Source: Tissierellia bacterium (GTDB lineage Bacteria > Bacillota > Clostridia > Tissierellales > Sedimentibacteraceae). From it: 43,579 nt of DNA. The stretch lies in the NCBI GenBank assembly GCA_012518555.1, contig JAAYRW010000025.1, forward strand, positions 1 to 43,579, in the 5' to 3' direction. Below the pieces are notes generated by a model. It was not told the DNA's origin. It ran no database searches and was given only the letters and a program-made list of their open reading frames with translations. This document shows positions 33,312 to 43,101 of the stretch, in pieces. Numbering within the stretch: position 1 is the first letter of the stretch; each line of letters opens with the position of its first letter. The translations under genes were made by a program, and so were the position numbers.

Positions 33312-34970
33312 ATGCTGCTTAGTTTAAATGTAAGCAATTTTGCAGTATTTGAAAATGCAACAATAGATTTCGACTTAGGTTTTAATGTTTTTACTGGAGA
33401 AACCGGTTCGGGAAAATCAGTATTAATAGAAGCCTTAAACCTTATTTTAGGCGAAAGAGCATCCAAAGACTTAATTAGAAATGGTAAAAAAAGTGCCCTT
33501 ATCGAAGGAGTATTTGATATTGAAGAAAATGCAAATGTATGCTCTTTTTTAGAAAGTTTAAATATTGAAATTCATAAGGAAGATTATCTGATTATTTCAA
33601 GAGAAATAATGGATAGCGGTAAAAGTATAAGCAGGATAAACGGCAGAGTGGTTCCCCTTAGTACACTTAAGTCTATCGGTGGATTTTTAATGGATATATA
33701 CAGTCAATTTGGACATGAAAGTTTATTTAAAAAGGAAAACCATATTAAGTTATTGGACAGCCTTGCAGAAAAACAATTATCCCCTATATTTCAAGAATAT
33801 AATAAATTATTTACTAAATATAATAAAGTATCTACTGAAATAAATGTTTTGGAAAGTAAACTATTAAATAAAGATAGCAAAATAGAACAGCTTAAGTTTG
33901 AAATAGATGAAATTGATGGGGCTGAATTAAAAGAATCTGAAGAAGAAAATTTACTAAAAGAAATAAAAAAAATTTCAAACTTACAAGAAATAAAAAAATA
34001 TCTATACCAAGCAATAAAATTAGTAAACAGCGATGATCTTAATAAGGTTTACACTATTTTAAGAAAAATTCAAGAGTTTGACGGAGATTTAGAGAATTTT
34101 CTTTCAAGGCTTGATCTACTATTAGAAGAATTACAATTATTAAGTTATGACATGAGAGACTATTCAGATCGATTAGATATTGATGAAAAACAACTTACTA
34201 TTATTGAAGACCGAATGTCACTTATAAATCGTTTAAAGAGAAAGTATGGTTTTTCAATTAAAAAAATTAAAGACTATAGAGATTCTGCCGTGGAAGAATT
34301 AAATTTACTTTTGGAAGCCGATTCTAAGTTAAATTCCTTATTAAAAGAAAAAAACCTACTATATAAATCCTTAAAGGAAAATGCTGCTACAATCTCTGAA
34401 ATAAGAAAAAAAACTGCTATTAAATTTGAAAAGCATATATTAGTTGAGTTAAGAGATTTAAACATGAAAAATATAAAGTTTAAAGTTCATATAGAAGAAA
34501 AGGAACTATCTGCTGACGGTATGGATGCTGTAGAATTTCTAATATCAACTAATGTAGGCAGCCAGTTACATTCTGTTCAAAAAATTGTTTCTGGAGGAGA
34601 AGCGTCGAGAATTATGCTGGCATTTAAAAAAATTAAAAAAGACATAGGACAAACTATGGTTTTTGATGAAATAGATACAGGAATAAGTGGTAAAACTGCA
34701 CAAATGGCTGGAAATAAAATGAAGTATATTGCAGCTAGTAACCAGGTAATTTGTGTAACCCATTCACCGCAAATTGCTTCAATTCCTCAAACCCATTTCT
34801 TTATTGAAAAAACTATTGTTGGAAACAATACTTTCAGTAGCGTGAAAAAGTTAGATGAAGAAAAAAGGATTTATGAAATTGCCAGATTATTAAGTGGATT
34901 GAAAATTACTGACAAATCATTGAATAATGCAAAAGAATTGATAGAATTTAACAAAAAATCTATTGAATAA
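33312..34970 (+). CDS. recN: DNA repair protein RecN
   Basis: A 552-residue SMC-like ATPase of double-strand break repair. Walker A FTGETGSGKSVLIEAL (residues about 29-44), long coiled coils (about 150-370), signature VSGGEASRIMLAFK and Walker B MVFDEIDTGISGKTAQ are present. Length matches the family. Placement after argR is conserved in Firmicutes. Confidence 0.96.
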   Translation: MLLSLNVSNFAVFENATIDFDLGFNVFTGETGSGKSVLIEALNLILGERASKDLIRNGKKSALIEGVFDIEENANVCSFLESLNIEIHKEDYLIISREIMDSGKSISRINGRVVPLSTLKSIGGFLMDIYSQFGHESLFKKENHIKLLDSLAEKQLSPIFQEYNKLFTKYNKVSTEINVLESKLLNKDSKIEQLKFEIDEIDGAELKESEEENLLKEIKKISNLQEIKKYLYQAIKLVNSDDLNKVYTILRKIQEFDGDLENFLSRLDLLLEELQLLSYDMRDYSDRLDIDEKQLTIIEDRMSLINRLKRKYGFSIKKIKDYRDSAVEELNLLLEADSKLNSLLKEKNLLYKSLKENAATISEIRKKTAIKFEKHILVELRDLNMKNIKFKVHIEEKELSADGMDAVEFLISTNVGSQLHSVQKIVSGGEASRIMLAFKKIKKDIGQTMVFDEIDTGISGKTAQMAGNKMKYIAASNQVICVTHSPQIASIPQTHFFIEKTIVGNNTFSSVKKLDEEKRIYEIARLLSGLKITDKSLNNAKELIEFNKKSIE

Positions 34971-35019
34971 TATAAGTTATATATGGAAAAGTTAAGGATA
35001 AAACTTTAAGGAGAGAATA

Positions 35020-36108
35020 ATGAAAAATTTCGCTAAAAGAGTTTTATTCTTTATTTTTTTTATTGCCCTTTTATTGACAGCAGTTTTTTTTGGTTTCAAT
35101 TTTAAAACCAATCCATATAAATTTGCCAAAGATGATCCCGTTATTGATACAGAAGGGAAGTATATAATTCCTGGAGGTCAAACTGTTGGTGTTGAATTAA
35201 AAACAGAAGGTGTTTTAGTAGTAGGTTTAGCCGATATATTAGATAGGGACCAAACTTCCATTTCACCTGCAAAAATGGCCGGTATACAAATAGGTGATAA
35301 AATAATGGAAATTGATTCAAAGACTATGAGGAGCACCGATGAAATTATAAGCTATACTGAAAGTAAAGGAATTGAAATATATAACTTTAAAATTGAAAGA
35401 CAAGGAAAAACTTTATATCTAAGTATTACTCCTGTTCAAACATACGGTAACACCGATATTAAATTTGGCTTTTGGGCAAGGGATGACATAGCAGGAATTG
35501 GGACAGTTACTTTTGTAGATCCTCAAAATGGAAACTATAGTGCAATAGGGCATGGTATATCCGATTCAGAAACAGGAGCATTAATAGATATAGAATTTGG
35601 AACTATTTCAAAAGCTAACATAACAAATATTAAACTTGGAAAAAAGGGAGAACCTGGTGAAATAATTGGATATATTCTTAAAGATGAAGAAGGCAATTTA
35701 GGGACTGTTGCAAATAATACTAACTTTGGAATATACGGAAAAATAGATGAGAAGAGTATGGGGTATTTTACTAATGATTTAATTGAAGTAGGTAAGAAGG
35801 AAGAAATGAAGGTAGGGCCTGCCCATATTATTTCATGTGTTAATAATGAAGTTAAAATTTACGATATTGAAATAACAAAGTTATTTTATCAAAATAAACC
35901 TAATGAAAAAAGTTTTGTCATTAAAATTACTGACGATGAACTTTTGAGTTTGACAAACGGTATAATTCAGGGTATGAGTGGTTGCCCAGTAATACAAAAC
36001 AATAAAATCGTTGGAGCTGTTACCCATGTTTTCATGAATGACCCTTCTAAAGGATATGGCATCTATATTGAATGGATTTTTGCTGAAATTTACAAAACTG
36101 AGAATTAA
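35020..36108 (+). CDS. spoIVB: SpoIVB serine peptidase
   Basis: A 362-residue forespore-secreted S55 protease that triggers pro-sigma-K processing. Signal-anchor at residues 7-28 (VLFFIFFIALLLTAVFFGF), PDZ domain (about 95-150: SPAKMAGIQIGDKIMEIDSK), and the peptidase domain with catalytic His in AIGHGISDSETG and Ser in GMSGCPVIQNNK. Both catalytic residues are intact. The recN-spoIVB-spo0A order is the same as in Bacillus. Confidence 0.95.
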   Translation: MKNFAKRVLFFIFFIALLLTAVFFGFNFKTNPYKFAKDDPVIDTEGKYIIPGGQTVGVELKTEGVLVVGLADILDRDQTSISPAKMAGIQIGDKIMEIDSKTMRSTDEIISYTESKGIEIYNFKIERQGKTLYLSITPVQTYGNTDIKFGFWARDDIAGIGTVTFVDPQNGNYSAIGHGISDSETGALIDIEFGTISKANITNIKLGKKGEPGEIIGYILKDEEGNLGTVANNTNFGIYGKIDEKSMGYFTNDLIEVGKKEEMKVGPAHIISCVNNEVKIYDIEITKLFYQNKPNEKSFVIKITDDELLSLTNGIIQGMSGCPVIQNNKIVGAVTHVFMNDPSKGYGIYIEWIFAEIYKTEN

Positions 36109-36158
36109 AACTTACCTATAACTACTAAAATTTAATAATTTGCAAATAAATTTATAAT

Positions 36159-36202
36159 AATCGACAAAATTTTGGTATATATTTGCTAATAAGTTATATA
36201 AT
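36159..36202 (+). promoter_or_regulatory. candidate 0A box and promoter of spo0A
   Basis: A TTTGTCGA sequence on the - strand (TCGACAAA, 36161-36168) matches the Spo0A box closely. TTGGTA (36172-36177) and TATATA (36195-36200), 17 bases apart, form a possible sigma-A promoter just downstream. Autoregulation of spo0A is known in spore formers. The rest of the 220-base gap to the gene is AT-rich with no clear feature. Confidence 0.4.
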
Positions 36203-36327
36203 AGTCATATAATGCTTTATAATACAAGAAAGAAGAAATTTAAAAAATATTTTTGAAAAAAAAGGTTTTTTTAATTCTTTTGCGTATTATATAGTTAAGT
36301 AACTAAAATTTGTTAGGGGGAAATAAG

Positions 36328-37122
36328 ATGCAAAAGAAAGTAAAAGTTGTTATAGCTGATGACAACAAGGAGTTTAGAAGAATTTTAAAGGATTTTTTAA
36401 TTAGTAAGAAGCTCTTTGATATCGTTGACATGGCTGATGATGGACTAAAAGCTTTAGAGTCAGTAGAAAAACACCAACCGGACATCCTTATTTTAGACAT
36501 TATAATGCCACATTTAGACGGTTTAGGTGTTTTAGAAAGGCTCCATAAGAAGGATTTAAACAAGTTTCCAAAAGTTATAATATTATCAGCTGTAGGTCAC
36601 GACAAAGTTACTCAAAGAGCTATAAATATGGGAGTTGACTACTATATTGTAAAACCTTTTAATTTTGAATCTTTTGCAGAAAGATTGCTGCAGATATCTG
36701 AGATGGAGACGTCAAGGGTTCAAAACAGAAGCAGGGAAATTGTTTTTACGGATAAAGTAAATACCGAATTAAGTTTAGAAGTTAAAATTACTGAAATTTT
36801 ACATGAAGTTGGTGTTCCTGCTCATATTAAGGGCTATCAATATTTGAGAACATCTATAATCGATGTGGTAAACAATATAGACTTGTTGGGAGCGATTACA
36901 AAAGAACTATATCCAGCTATTGCAGCAAAATATTCTACTACACCAAGTAGGGTAGAAAGAGCTATACGCCATGCAATTGAAGCAGCATGGACAAGAGGGA
37001 AAATTGAAACTATTAACTCTATATTCGGCTACACCATACATAATAACAAGGGCAAACCTACTAATAGCGAGTTCATTGCTATGATAGCCGATAAGCTACG
37101 TTTGGAACAAAAGGTATCATAA
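36328..37122 (+). CDS. spo0A: stage 0 sporulation master regulator Spo0A
   Basis: A 264-residue response regulator. The receiver domain (residues 1-125) has the acidic pocket ([10 protein letters not shown]), the phospho-acceptor in [17 protein letters not shown] and the KPF lysine. The effector domain carries the sporulation-specific helix-turn-helix ([20 protein letters not shown]) ending in [17 protein letters not shown]. The start ATG 36328 has AGGGGG upstream and gives the Bacillus length; an in-frame TTG six codons earlier overlaps that site. Confidence 0.97.
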   Translation: MQKKVKVVIADDNKEFRRILKDFLISKKLFDIVDMADDGLKALESVEKHQPDILILDIIMPHLDGLGVLERLHKKDLNKFPKVIILSAVGHDKVTQRAINMGVDYYIVKPFNFESFAERLLQISEMETSRVQNRSREIVFTDKVNTELSLEVKITEILHEVGVPAHIKGYQYLRTSIIDVVNNIDLLGAITKELYPAIAAKYSTTPSRVERAIRHAIEAAWTRGKIETINSIFGYTIHNNKGKPTNSEFIAMIADKLRLEQKVS

Positions 37123-37163
37123 ATATAATTATGTAAGCCAATACTACTCCTGTGGAAATTGTC

Positions 37164-37192
37164 TTGACAAAAACTTATATTGTTATTAGAAT
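37164..37192 (+). promoter_or_regulatory. sigma-A promoter of the Nudix gene
   Basis: TTGACA (37164-37169), 17-base spacer, TAGAAT (37187-37192). An imperfect 0A-like AGTCGAA follows at 37196. Confidence 0.65.
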
Positions 37193-37250
37193 TAAGTCGA
37201 ACAATTAAAGTTGCAAACTAATTTGCAAGGATTAATTATAGGAGGCAACA

Positions 37251-37775
37251 TTGAATACTGAAATAACCGTTAAAAGCGAAAAGATTTTTGAAGGTAAAAT
37301 AATAAATTTAAGAGTAGATACAGTTGAACTTACTAATCAAAAATATGCAAAACGAGAAATCGTTGAACATAAAAGTGCAGCTGCCATATTAGCCATTAAT
37401 GAAAATAACGAAATGCTATTGGTTAAGCAATATAGAAAGGCCATAGAGGACTTTTTATATGAAATTCCTGCAGGAGTTTTAAATATTGCTGAAGAGCCTG
37501 TGGATGGAGCAATTCGTGAATTAGAGGAAGAAACCGGTTATGTGGCAGGTAAAATAGATTTAGTATTTGAATTTTACACTTCTCCGGGTTTTTCCAACGA
37601 AAAGGTGTTTCTATTTAAAGCTGAGGATTTAGTGTTCACATCTACAAAATTCGATGAAGACGAATCTATCGAAACTATTGCAGTATCAAAAGATGAAGCT
37701 AGAAAAATGCTTGAAAGCGGCAAGATAACTGACAGTAAAACATTAATTTCAATATTGTATTGGCTTAATTATTAA
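37251..37775 (+). CDS. Nudix hydrolase, ADP-ribose pyrophosphatase type
   Basis: A 174-residue NudF-like enzyme hydrolysing ADP-ribose to AMP and ribose 5-phosphate. The Nudix box GVLNIAEEPVDGAIRELEEE (then TGY) fits Gx5Ex7REUxEExGU. The family N-terminus (SEKIFEGKIINLRVDTVEL) and the VKQYRKAIEDFLYEIPAG segment are typical. The start is TTG 37251, supported by TAGGAGG six bases upstream and no nearby ATG. In Bacillus nudF also lies near spoIIM and xerD. Confidence 0.92.
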   Translation: MNTEITVKSEKIFEGKIINLRVDTVELTNQKYAKREIVEHKSAAAILAINENNEMLLVKQYRKAIEDFLYEIPAGVLNIAEEPVDGAIRELEEETGYVAGKIDLVFEFYTSPGFSNEKVFLFKAEDLVFTSTKFDEDESIETIAVSKDEARKMLESGKITDSKTLISILYWLNY

Positions 37776-37791
37776 AAACTATCTTTTAAAA

Positions 37792-37820
37792 GAATTAAAC
37801 TTCTTGTACAAGCATATATT
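37792..37820 (+). promoter_or_regulatory. weak candidate sigma-E promoter of spoIIM
   Basis: CATATATT (37813-37820) fits the sigma-E -10 in seven of eight positions; GAATTAA 14 bases upstream (37792-37798) is a poor -35. spoIIM is sigma-E dependent in Bacillus. Confidence 0.3.
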
Positions 37821-37846
37821 ATATAAAGCTTGCAGGAGGTTTTTTT

Positions 37847-38428
37847 ATGAACAATACACTAAAGAGGCTGGTTAAATCAGAACATAGAAAATTCTTAATA
37901 CTAATGATAATATTAATAATTGCTTTGATTTTATCGGCATTGATTTACATTTTAACCGGAAAAGCTAGTATGACCACCATTAATTATGAAAGTATTAGTA
38001 GGATGACCTTAGGCAAAATTTTTGCAATGTCAATTAAAAGGAACATCCCCTACTTTTTAGTCATAATTGTGCTAACCTGCATAGGTCAAAACTACTTATT
38101 AATAATATTATTCGGAATAGTCTCTATTTATTATGGATTGTCAATCATTTACATAATTCGAACTGTAGGTTTGGAATTAAAATACTTTATGCTTACCTTT
38201 ACTGATTACTTAATATTTTTTCCTATTCTACTTTATTTTACATTTATTTCAAGTTCAATTTCAAAATATACAAAAAAAGCTAAAAATATAGAGACTATTT
38301 CCCGAAAATTTGATATAATTATAAGCGGTTACATAAAAATATCGTTGGTTTATTTATTAATAATAATAGCTTATAGCTTTATTTACAGTATTTATGTATA
38401 TATATTAAGCAGATTGATGGTGGGATAA
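37847..38428 (+). CDS. spoIIM: stage II sporulation protein M
   Basis: A 193-residue polytopic membrane protein with about five membrane segments (FLILMIILIIALILSALIYI, YFLVIIVLTCIGQNYLLIIL, LIFFPILLYFTFISSSI and a C-terminal pair). With SpoIID and SpoIIP it drives septal peptidoglycan thinning and engulfment. Length is near Bacillus SpoIIM (214). AGGAGG precedes the start. Its TAA overlaps the next ATG by one base (TAATG). Confidence 0.85.
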   Translation: MNNTLKRLVKSEHRKFLILMIILIIALILSALIYILTGKASMTTINYESISRMTLGKIFAMSIKRNIPYFLVIIVLTCIGQNYLLIILFGIVSIYYGLSIIYIIRTVGLELKYFMLTFTDYLIFFPILLYFTFISSSISKYTKKAKNIETISRKFDIIISGYIKISLVYLLIIIAYSFIYSIYVYILSRLMVG

Positions 38429-39303
38429 TGACTGTTAATATTTACAAAAATTATTTAAGCAATAGAAATTTAAGTGAAAATACCGTAAGCTCCTATATTT
38501 ATGATGTAAGAAGTTTTAAAGAATATTTGGGGGAAGAATATGGTCTTAATTTGAATGAAACGAAAAAGTCTCACATTTTAACATACTTAGTGAATCTTCA
38601 AAAGAACGGAAAAAGCTCTTCTACCATATCAAGAACAATCTCTGCTTTAAAGAACTTCTTTAATTTTCTAAAAGATGAAAAACATATTCAGGACAACCCT
38701 GCCATAAGCATTCATAGTCCAAAACAAATTAAGAAAAAACCACAAATATTAACCGATGAAGAGATTATTTTGCTTATGAAGTTACCGGATAAAAATACTT
38801 TTAAAGGTTCGAGAGATTTGGCTATTTTAGAACTTTTGTACTCATCAGGAATAAAAGTTACAGAGTTAATAAATATTAAATTGCAGGAAATAAATTTAAA
38901 TGCTGGCCTAATAAGTATCAAGGGTGCAAAAGAAAGATTAGTCCCTCTTAATCAATATGCCAAGGAGGCTATTGAAAATTATATAAATAACTTTAGAGAT
39001 AAAAAAATTATTAAAGAAAAAGATAATCAGTATTTGTTTATTAATGTTTCAGGTAACCCTATATCCAGACAGGGAATTTGGAAGATTTTTAAATCTTATG
39101 AGAAAAAGTTAAATATTAAAAAAGAAATTTCTCCTCAAACTTTAAGAAATTCCTTCGCAGTACATCTATTGTCCAATGGAGCAGATTTAGGGACTGTTCA
39201 AGAATTAATGGGACTTAGCAGTCTTACGGCTGCACAATCTTATCTAAACAATGTTGAATTTAAATCCTTAGAGGTGTTTAAAAAGACATTCCCAAGAGTA
39301 TAA
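38428..39303 (+). CDS. XerD-like tyrosine recombinase with degenerate active site
   Basis: A 291-residue protein aligned along its whole length with XerC/XerD: SAM-like N-terminal domain (about 1-95) and catalytic domain (about 105-291). Compared with XerD: Arg I is Lys143 (GIKVTEL), the beta-hairpin Lys is kept (Lys165, IKGAKER), His II is Gln237 (SPQTLRNSF), Arg II is kept (Arg240), His III is Leu263 (LMGLSS), and the nucleophile Tyr272 is kept (AAQSYLNN). With three of six catalytic residues changed, normal strand exchange is doubtful. It sits in the place of xerD next to spoIIM and deoB, so it is probably a vertically inherited copy that lost or changed function. Confidence 0.85.
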   Translation: MTVNIYKNYLSNRNLSENTVSSYIYDVRSFKEYLGEEYGLNLNETKKSHILTYLVNLQKNGKSSSTISRTISALKNFFNFLKDEKHIQDNPAISIHSPKQIKKKPQILTDEEIILLMKLPDKNTFKGSRDLAILELLYSSGIKVTELINIKLQEINLNAGLISIKGAKERLVPLNQYAKEAIENYINNFRDKKIIKEKDNQYLFINVSGNPISRQGIWKIFKSYEKKLNIKKEISPQTLRNSFAVHLLSNGADLGTVQELMGLSSLTAAQSYLNNVEFKSLEVFKKTFPRV

Positions 39304-39333
39304 TAGATAAAAAGACTAATTAAAGGAGAACTT

Positions 39334-40506
39334 ATGATAAAAAGAGTAATATTGATGGTATTGGACAGCGTTGGAGTAGGAGAACTTCCTGACGCTGCAG
39401 ACTACGGTGATCAAGGAAGCAACACCTTGAAAAATATTTATAAAAATGTAGAGAATTTTTCACTAGCTAATTTAGAAAAGTTAGGCATCTTAAATATAGA
39501 TGGATTTGAAGATATAAAGAAAAGAGAAAACTTTAAAGGATCAATTGCCAAGTGTAATGAAAAGTCAAAAGCTAAGGATACCACTACAGGCCATTGGGAA
39601 ATAGGCGGTATTATACTTAATGATCCTTTCCCTACATATCCTAATGGATTTCCTGATGATCTTATAAAAGAATTTGAAAGAAGAACGGGAAGGAAGACTA
39701 TTGGCAACTGTGTAGCCTCCGGTACCGAAATAATAAAAGAATTAGGTAAGGAACATGTCGAAACAGGAAAATTAATAGTTTACACTTCAGCAGACAGTGT
39801 ATTTCAAGTAGCAGCTCATGAAGAGGTGGTGCCACTTAAAGAACTTTATTGGATATGTGAAACTGCCAGAAATCTTCTTCAAGGTGAACATGGAGTAGGT
39901 AGAGTAATTGCCAGACCTTTTGTAGGAGTTGAAGGAAATTATACAAGGACTGGTAATCGTAAAGATTATTCTTTGCCACCTCCTAAAGATAGCTTGTTAG
40001 ACTATGTAAAAAATAGTGGTCATCAAGTTTACGCCATAGGAAAAATAGAAGATATTTTTGCTAAAAAAGGTATTAGCAGGTCTACTCCTACTAAGAGTAA
40101 TGAAGAAGGAATAGAGGCAACTATTAATGCTATTAAAGAAGATTTTGATGGATTGATTTTTACAAACCTTGTAGATTTTGATATGCTTTACGGTCATAGA
40201 AATAATGTTACCGGCTATGCTAAAGCCCTTGAAGATTTTGATAATAAATTGCCGGAAATACTTGGTAGTTTAAAGAAAAGTGACATGCTTATTATTACAG
40301 CAGATCATGGTTGTGACCCTACAACTGAAGGAACGGATCATACAAGAGAATACATACCTTTAATTTTTTATGGTGAGAATATTAAGGAAAATAATAATTT
40401 AGGAATTCTTGATACTTTCGCTGACATAGGTAAGACCATATTGGATATATTTAATATAGAAAATGATATTGCAGGAAAAAGTGTTAAGAAGGAAATACTC
40501 CTTTAA
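39334..40506 (+). CDS. deoB: phosphopentomutase
   Basis: A 390-residue alkaline-phosphatase-superfamily enzyme interconverting ribose (or deoxyribose) 1- and 5-phosphate. Metal-binding N-terminus [20 protein letters not shown], the nucleophile region [11 protein letters not shown], and C-terminal metal motifs [18 protein letters not shown] and [20 protein letters not shown] are complete. Length is standard. In Bacillus drm (deoB) also lies between xerD and dacF, although the pupG gene is absent here. Confidence 0.96.
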   Translation: MIKRVILMVLDSVGVGELPDAADYGDQGSNTLKNIYKNVENFSLANLEKLGILNIDGFEDIKKRENFKGSIAKCNEKSKAKDTTTGHWEIGGIILNDPFPTYPNGFPDDLIKEFERRTGRKTIGNCVASGTEIIKELGKEHVETGKLIVYTSADSVFQVAAHEEVVPLKELYWICETARNLLQGEHGVGRVIARPFVGVEGNYTRTGNRKDYSLPPPKDSLLDYVKNSGHQVYAIGKIEDIFAKKGISRSTPTKSNEEGIEATINAIKEDFDGLIFTNLVDFDMLYGHRNNVTGYAKALEDFDNKLPEILGSLKKSDMLIITADHGCDPTTEGTDHTREYIPLIFYGENIKENNNLGILDTFADIGKTILDIFNIENDIAGKSVKKEILL

Positions 40507-40537
40507 TTTTCGGGGAAATAGACCAAAATATATTAAA

Positions 40538-40546
40538 TTCGACAAA
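40538..40546 (-). promoter_or_regulatory. 0A box upstream of dacF
   Basis: TTTGTCGAA on the - strand, an exact match to the Spo0A-binding core, 62 bases before the dacF start codon. Confidence 0.5.
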
Positions 40547-40607
40547 TAAATTAAAATGTATGAATCAATAAAATATGGTTATTCTACATAAAAAGGAGGT
40601 ATTTTTT

Positions 40608-41762
40608 ATGAAGAAATTTATAACCATATTTTTTGTGTCAATGATGATATTTAATCTAGTAATTCCAGCATATGGAATAGAAGCCGATAGTTTGGAATCA
40701 AGATCTGCCATATTAATCAATGCAGATGATGGAAGGATTCTATTTGAGAAAAATGCTAATGATAAACTACCGCCGGCAAGTATTACGAAAATAATGTTAT
40801 TAGTGTTGATTTGTGAAAGAATGGATGACGGTCAATTAACATTAGATGAAGAACTTACTATATCTGAAAATGCTGCCGGAATGGGCGGAAGTCAAATTTA
40901 CCTTGAAGCCTATGAAGTTCAGACAGTGGAAAATATGCTTAAGGCTATAGCTATGCGATCGGCAAATGATGCTTCTGTAGCAATGGCGGAATTTATGTAT
41001 GGTTCTGTAGAAAGCTGTGTTAAGGCAATGAATGATAGAGCCAAGGAATTAGGTATGAATGATACAGTGTTTACTAATGTTACAGGGCTCCCTGATCCGG
41101 ATCATCTTACAACGGCAAAGGATATTGCAACAATGACAAGAGAGTTGTTAAAGTATAACTATGTAGATGAATATATGCTTACATGGATGGATTCAGTTTA
41201 TGTAGGTAAAGAAAAAAATTCGGAACAAGTACTGGTAAATACCAATAGATTAATAAATAACTATGAAGGGCTTTTAGGTGGAAAGACAGGTTATACCTCT
41301 GAAGCACGGTATTGTTTATCAGCTGCTGCAAGACGAAACGATACTACATTAATTGCAGTAGTACTGGGTTGTGACAATACCAAAGTAAGGTTTAATGAAA
41401 CTCAAAAACTTTTAAATGAAGGCTTTGCCAATTTCAGAAACTTTATTTTCCATAAAAAAGGTGAAGTAATAACTACAGCTCCTGTTTTTTGTGGGAAGGA
41501 TGAGAATATTAATGTTGTTTCAAGGGAAAACATAAACTATTTTACAGAAAGTAATTGCAAGTTAGAAGATTTTAATTTAGAATATTTGTTAGATGAAAAT
41601 TTAAAGGCCCCATTAAATTTAGATACATCCCTAGGAGTTGCAAGACTTTATAAAGACGGAGAAGTTTTAGGGGAATTTGAATTATATCCGGAAAAGGATA
41701 TTGAAAAAGAAAATTTATTTAAGTTTTATTTTAAGAATGTTTTACAATCCACCATAAGGTAG
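40608..41762 (+). CDS. dacF: D-alanyl-D-alanine carboxypeptidase (DacF-like)
   Basis: A 384-residue secreted penicillin-binding protein that trims peptidoglycan stem peptides. Signal peptide FITIFFVSMMIFNLVIPAYG; active-site SITK (PPASITKIM), SAN (AMRSANDASVAMAE) and KTG (LGGKTGYTSEARY) are intact, followed by the PBP5-type C-terminal beta domain. The start ATG 40608 follows AAGGAGG; an in-frame ATG upstream would place charged residues before the signal. Position and an upstream 0A box suggest a sporulation link as in Bacillus dacF. Confidence 0.92.
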   Translation: MKKFITIFFVSMMIFNLVIPAYGIEADSLESRSAILINADDGRILFEKNANDKLPPASITKIMLLVLICERMDDGQLTLDEELTISENAAGMGGSQIYLEAYEVQTVENMLKAIAMRSANDASVAMAEFMYGSVESCVKAMNDRAKELGMNDTVFTNVTGLPDPDHLTTAKDIATMTRELLKYNYVDEYMLTWMDSVYVGKEKNSEQVLVNTNRLINNYEGLLGGKTGYTSEARYCLSAAARRNDTTLIAVVLGCDNTKVRFNETQKLLNEGFANFRNFIFHKKGEVITTAPVFCGKDENINVVSRENINYFTESNCKLEDFNLEYLLDENLKAPLNLDTSLGVARLYKDGEVLGEFELYPEKDIEKENLFKFYFKNVLQSTIR

Positions 41763-41781
41763 GTATAGAAAGAGGTTTATT

Positions 41782-42492
41782 ATGTATTCCGTAAATATAA
41801 ATGTGTTTCAGGGTCCCTTTGATTTATTGTTTCATCTTATAGAAAAAAGGGAGATAGATATTTATGATATTCCGATTGCTGAAATAACGGATCAGTACTT
41901 GGATTACTTGCAACAAATGATGCAATTTAATATGAATGTTGCAAGTGAATTTATATTTATGGCGTCAACTCTTATTGAAATAAAATCTCAAATGTTACTA
42001 CCTCAAAAGGAAAAAGAAGATCCCAGAGAGGAACTAGTAACAAAGTTACTAGAATACAAATTGTTTAAGGATGTATCGGAAAAACTTAAACAATACGAGG
42101 ATGAAAGTAGCTACTATTATTCTAAACCAAGAGAGGAAATGGCTTTAACTTCTGATGTTAAAAGAGAACAACTGTCTTTAGGAGAAATAAATGTATATGA
42201 ATTATACAATGTTTATTTGTCATTGCTAAAAAAACAGAATTTCAAAATAGAAAGGGAAGATGAAATTAATATTTATCGAGAAACTTATCGGGTTAAAGAC
42301 TGTGTGGATGAGCTAATTAAAAAAGTTAAAAGTTTTGGGAAAGTTTCCATGTTCAATATTTTTAAAGAAAAAGAATCGTTGACAAAAGAATATATAATAA
42401 CTGTATTTTTAGCATTATTGGAACTTTCAAACAAACAAGGAATGAAAATTCGTCAAAATCATGCTTATAGCGACATAATTATTAGCGGTTAA
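41782..42492 (+). CDS. scpA: segregation and condensation protein A
   Basis: A 236-residue kleisin that bridges SMC heads with ScpB. N-terminal helical domain (VFQGPFDLLFHLIEKREIDI, YDIPIAEITDQYLDYL), the EFIFMASTLIEIKSQMLLP helix, and a C-terminal winged helix (YIITVFLALLELSNKQGMKI) are complete. Followed by scpB after 11 bases. Confidence 0.96.
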   Translation: MYSVNINVFQGPFDLLFHLIEKREIDIYDIPIAEITDQYLDYLQQMMQFNMNVASEFIFMASTLIEIKSQMLLPQKEKEDPREELVTKLLEYKLFKDVSEKLKQYEDESSYYYSKPREEMALTSDVKREQLSLGEINVYELYNVYLSLLKKQNFKIEREDEINIYRETYRVKDCVDELIKKVKSFGKVSMFNIFKEKESLTKEYIITVFLALLELSNKQGMKIRQNHAYSDIIISG

Positions 42493-42503
42493 CAGGAGAA
42501 AAA

Positions 42504-43085
42504 ATGAATATAAAAAGTGTTTTGGAAAGCTTGTTGTTTGCCTGGGGAGAACCTTTAAATATCAAAGAAATTTCAAGAATTTTAAATATGCCCCAATCTA
42601 ACATTTCAGCTGCTTTAAATAATATGATAAATGAATTTAATGAAAATAAAGATAGAGGCTTAATTATACAGAAGTTTGGAGACTCATACCAACTGACTAC
42701 AAGAAAAGATAATTACGAATATATTCAAAGTCTTTTACAAAATGATGTAGTGAATAAAGGTCTATCTACTGCCGCCTTGGAAACACTATCTATTATTGCA
42801 TATAAACAGCCTGTAACCCGGGTCGAGATCGAACTTATAAGGGGAGTTAAATGTGCACAGGTTGTAAAGGGCCTTGTAGATAAAGGACTTATTAAGGAAG
42901 TTGGAAGGTTGGATAAACCAGGTAGACCTACTATTTATGCAACTACTGATGAATTTTTAAGGCACTTTGGACTAAGTTCAATCGATCAGCTGCCTTCTAT
43001 AAAGGAGACTCTTCCAGATCAGCATTCTGATAAGTGTTCCACAAACTTAATTACTGAAGATGGGGAGGAAAAAAAAGCAACCTAG
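42504..43085 (+). CDS. scpB: segregation and condensation protein B
   Basis: A 193-residue ScpB with two winged-helix domains (SVLESLLFAWGEPLNIKEIS; TAALETLSIIAYKQPVTRVE). The conserved RGVKCAQVVKGLVDKGLI and GRPTIYATTDEFLRHFGL follow. The stop codon lies in the loop of a terminator hairpin. Confidence 0.96.
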   Translation: MNIKSVLESLLFAWGEPLNIKEISRILNMPQSNISAALNNMINEFNENKDRGLIIQKFGDSYQLTTRKDNYEYIQSLLQNDVVNKGLSTAALETLSIIAYKQPVTRVEIELIRGVKCAQVVKGLVDKGLIKEVGRLDKPGRPTIYATTDEFLRHFGLSSIDQLPSIKETLPDQHSDKCSTNLITEDGEEKKAT

Positions 43086-43098
43086 ATGTTGCTTTTAT
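43073..43098 (+). terminator. terminator of scpA-scpB, overlapping the scpB stop
   Basis: AAAAGCAAC (43073-43081) pairs perfectly with GTTGCTTTT (43088-43096) around a six-base loop that contains most of the TAG stop of scpB. Confidence 0.7.
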
Positions 43099-43101
43099 AC
43101 T

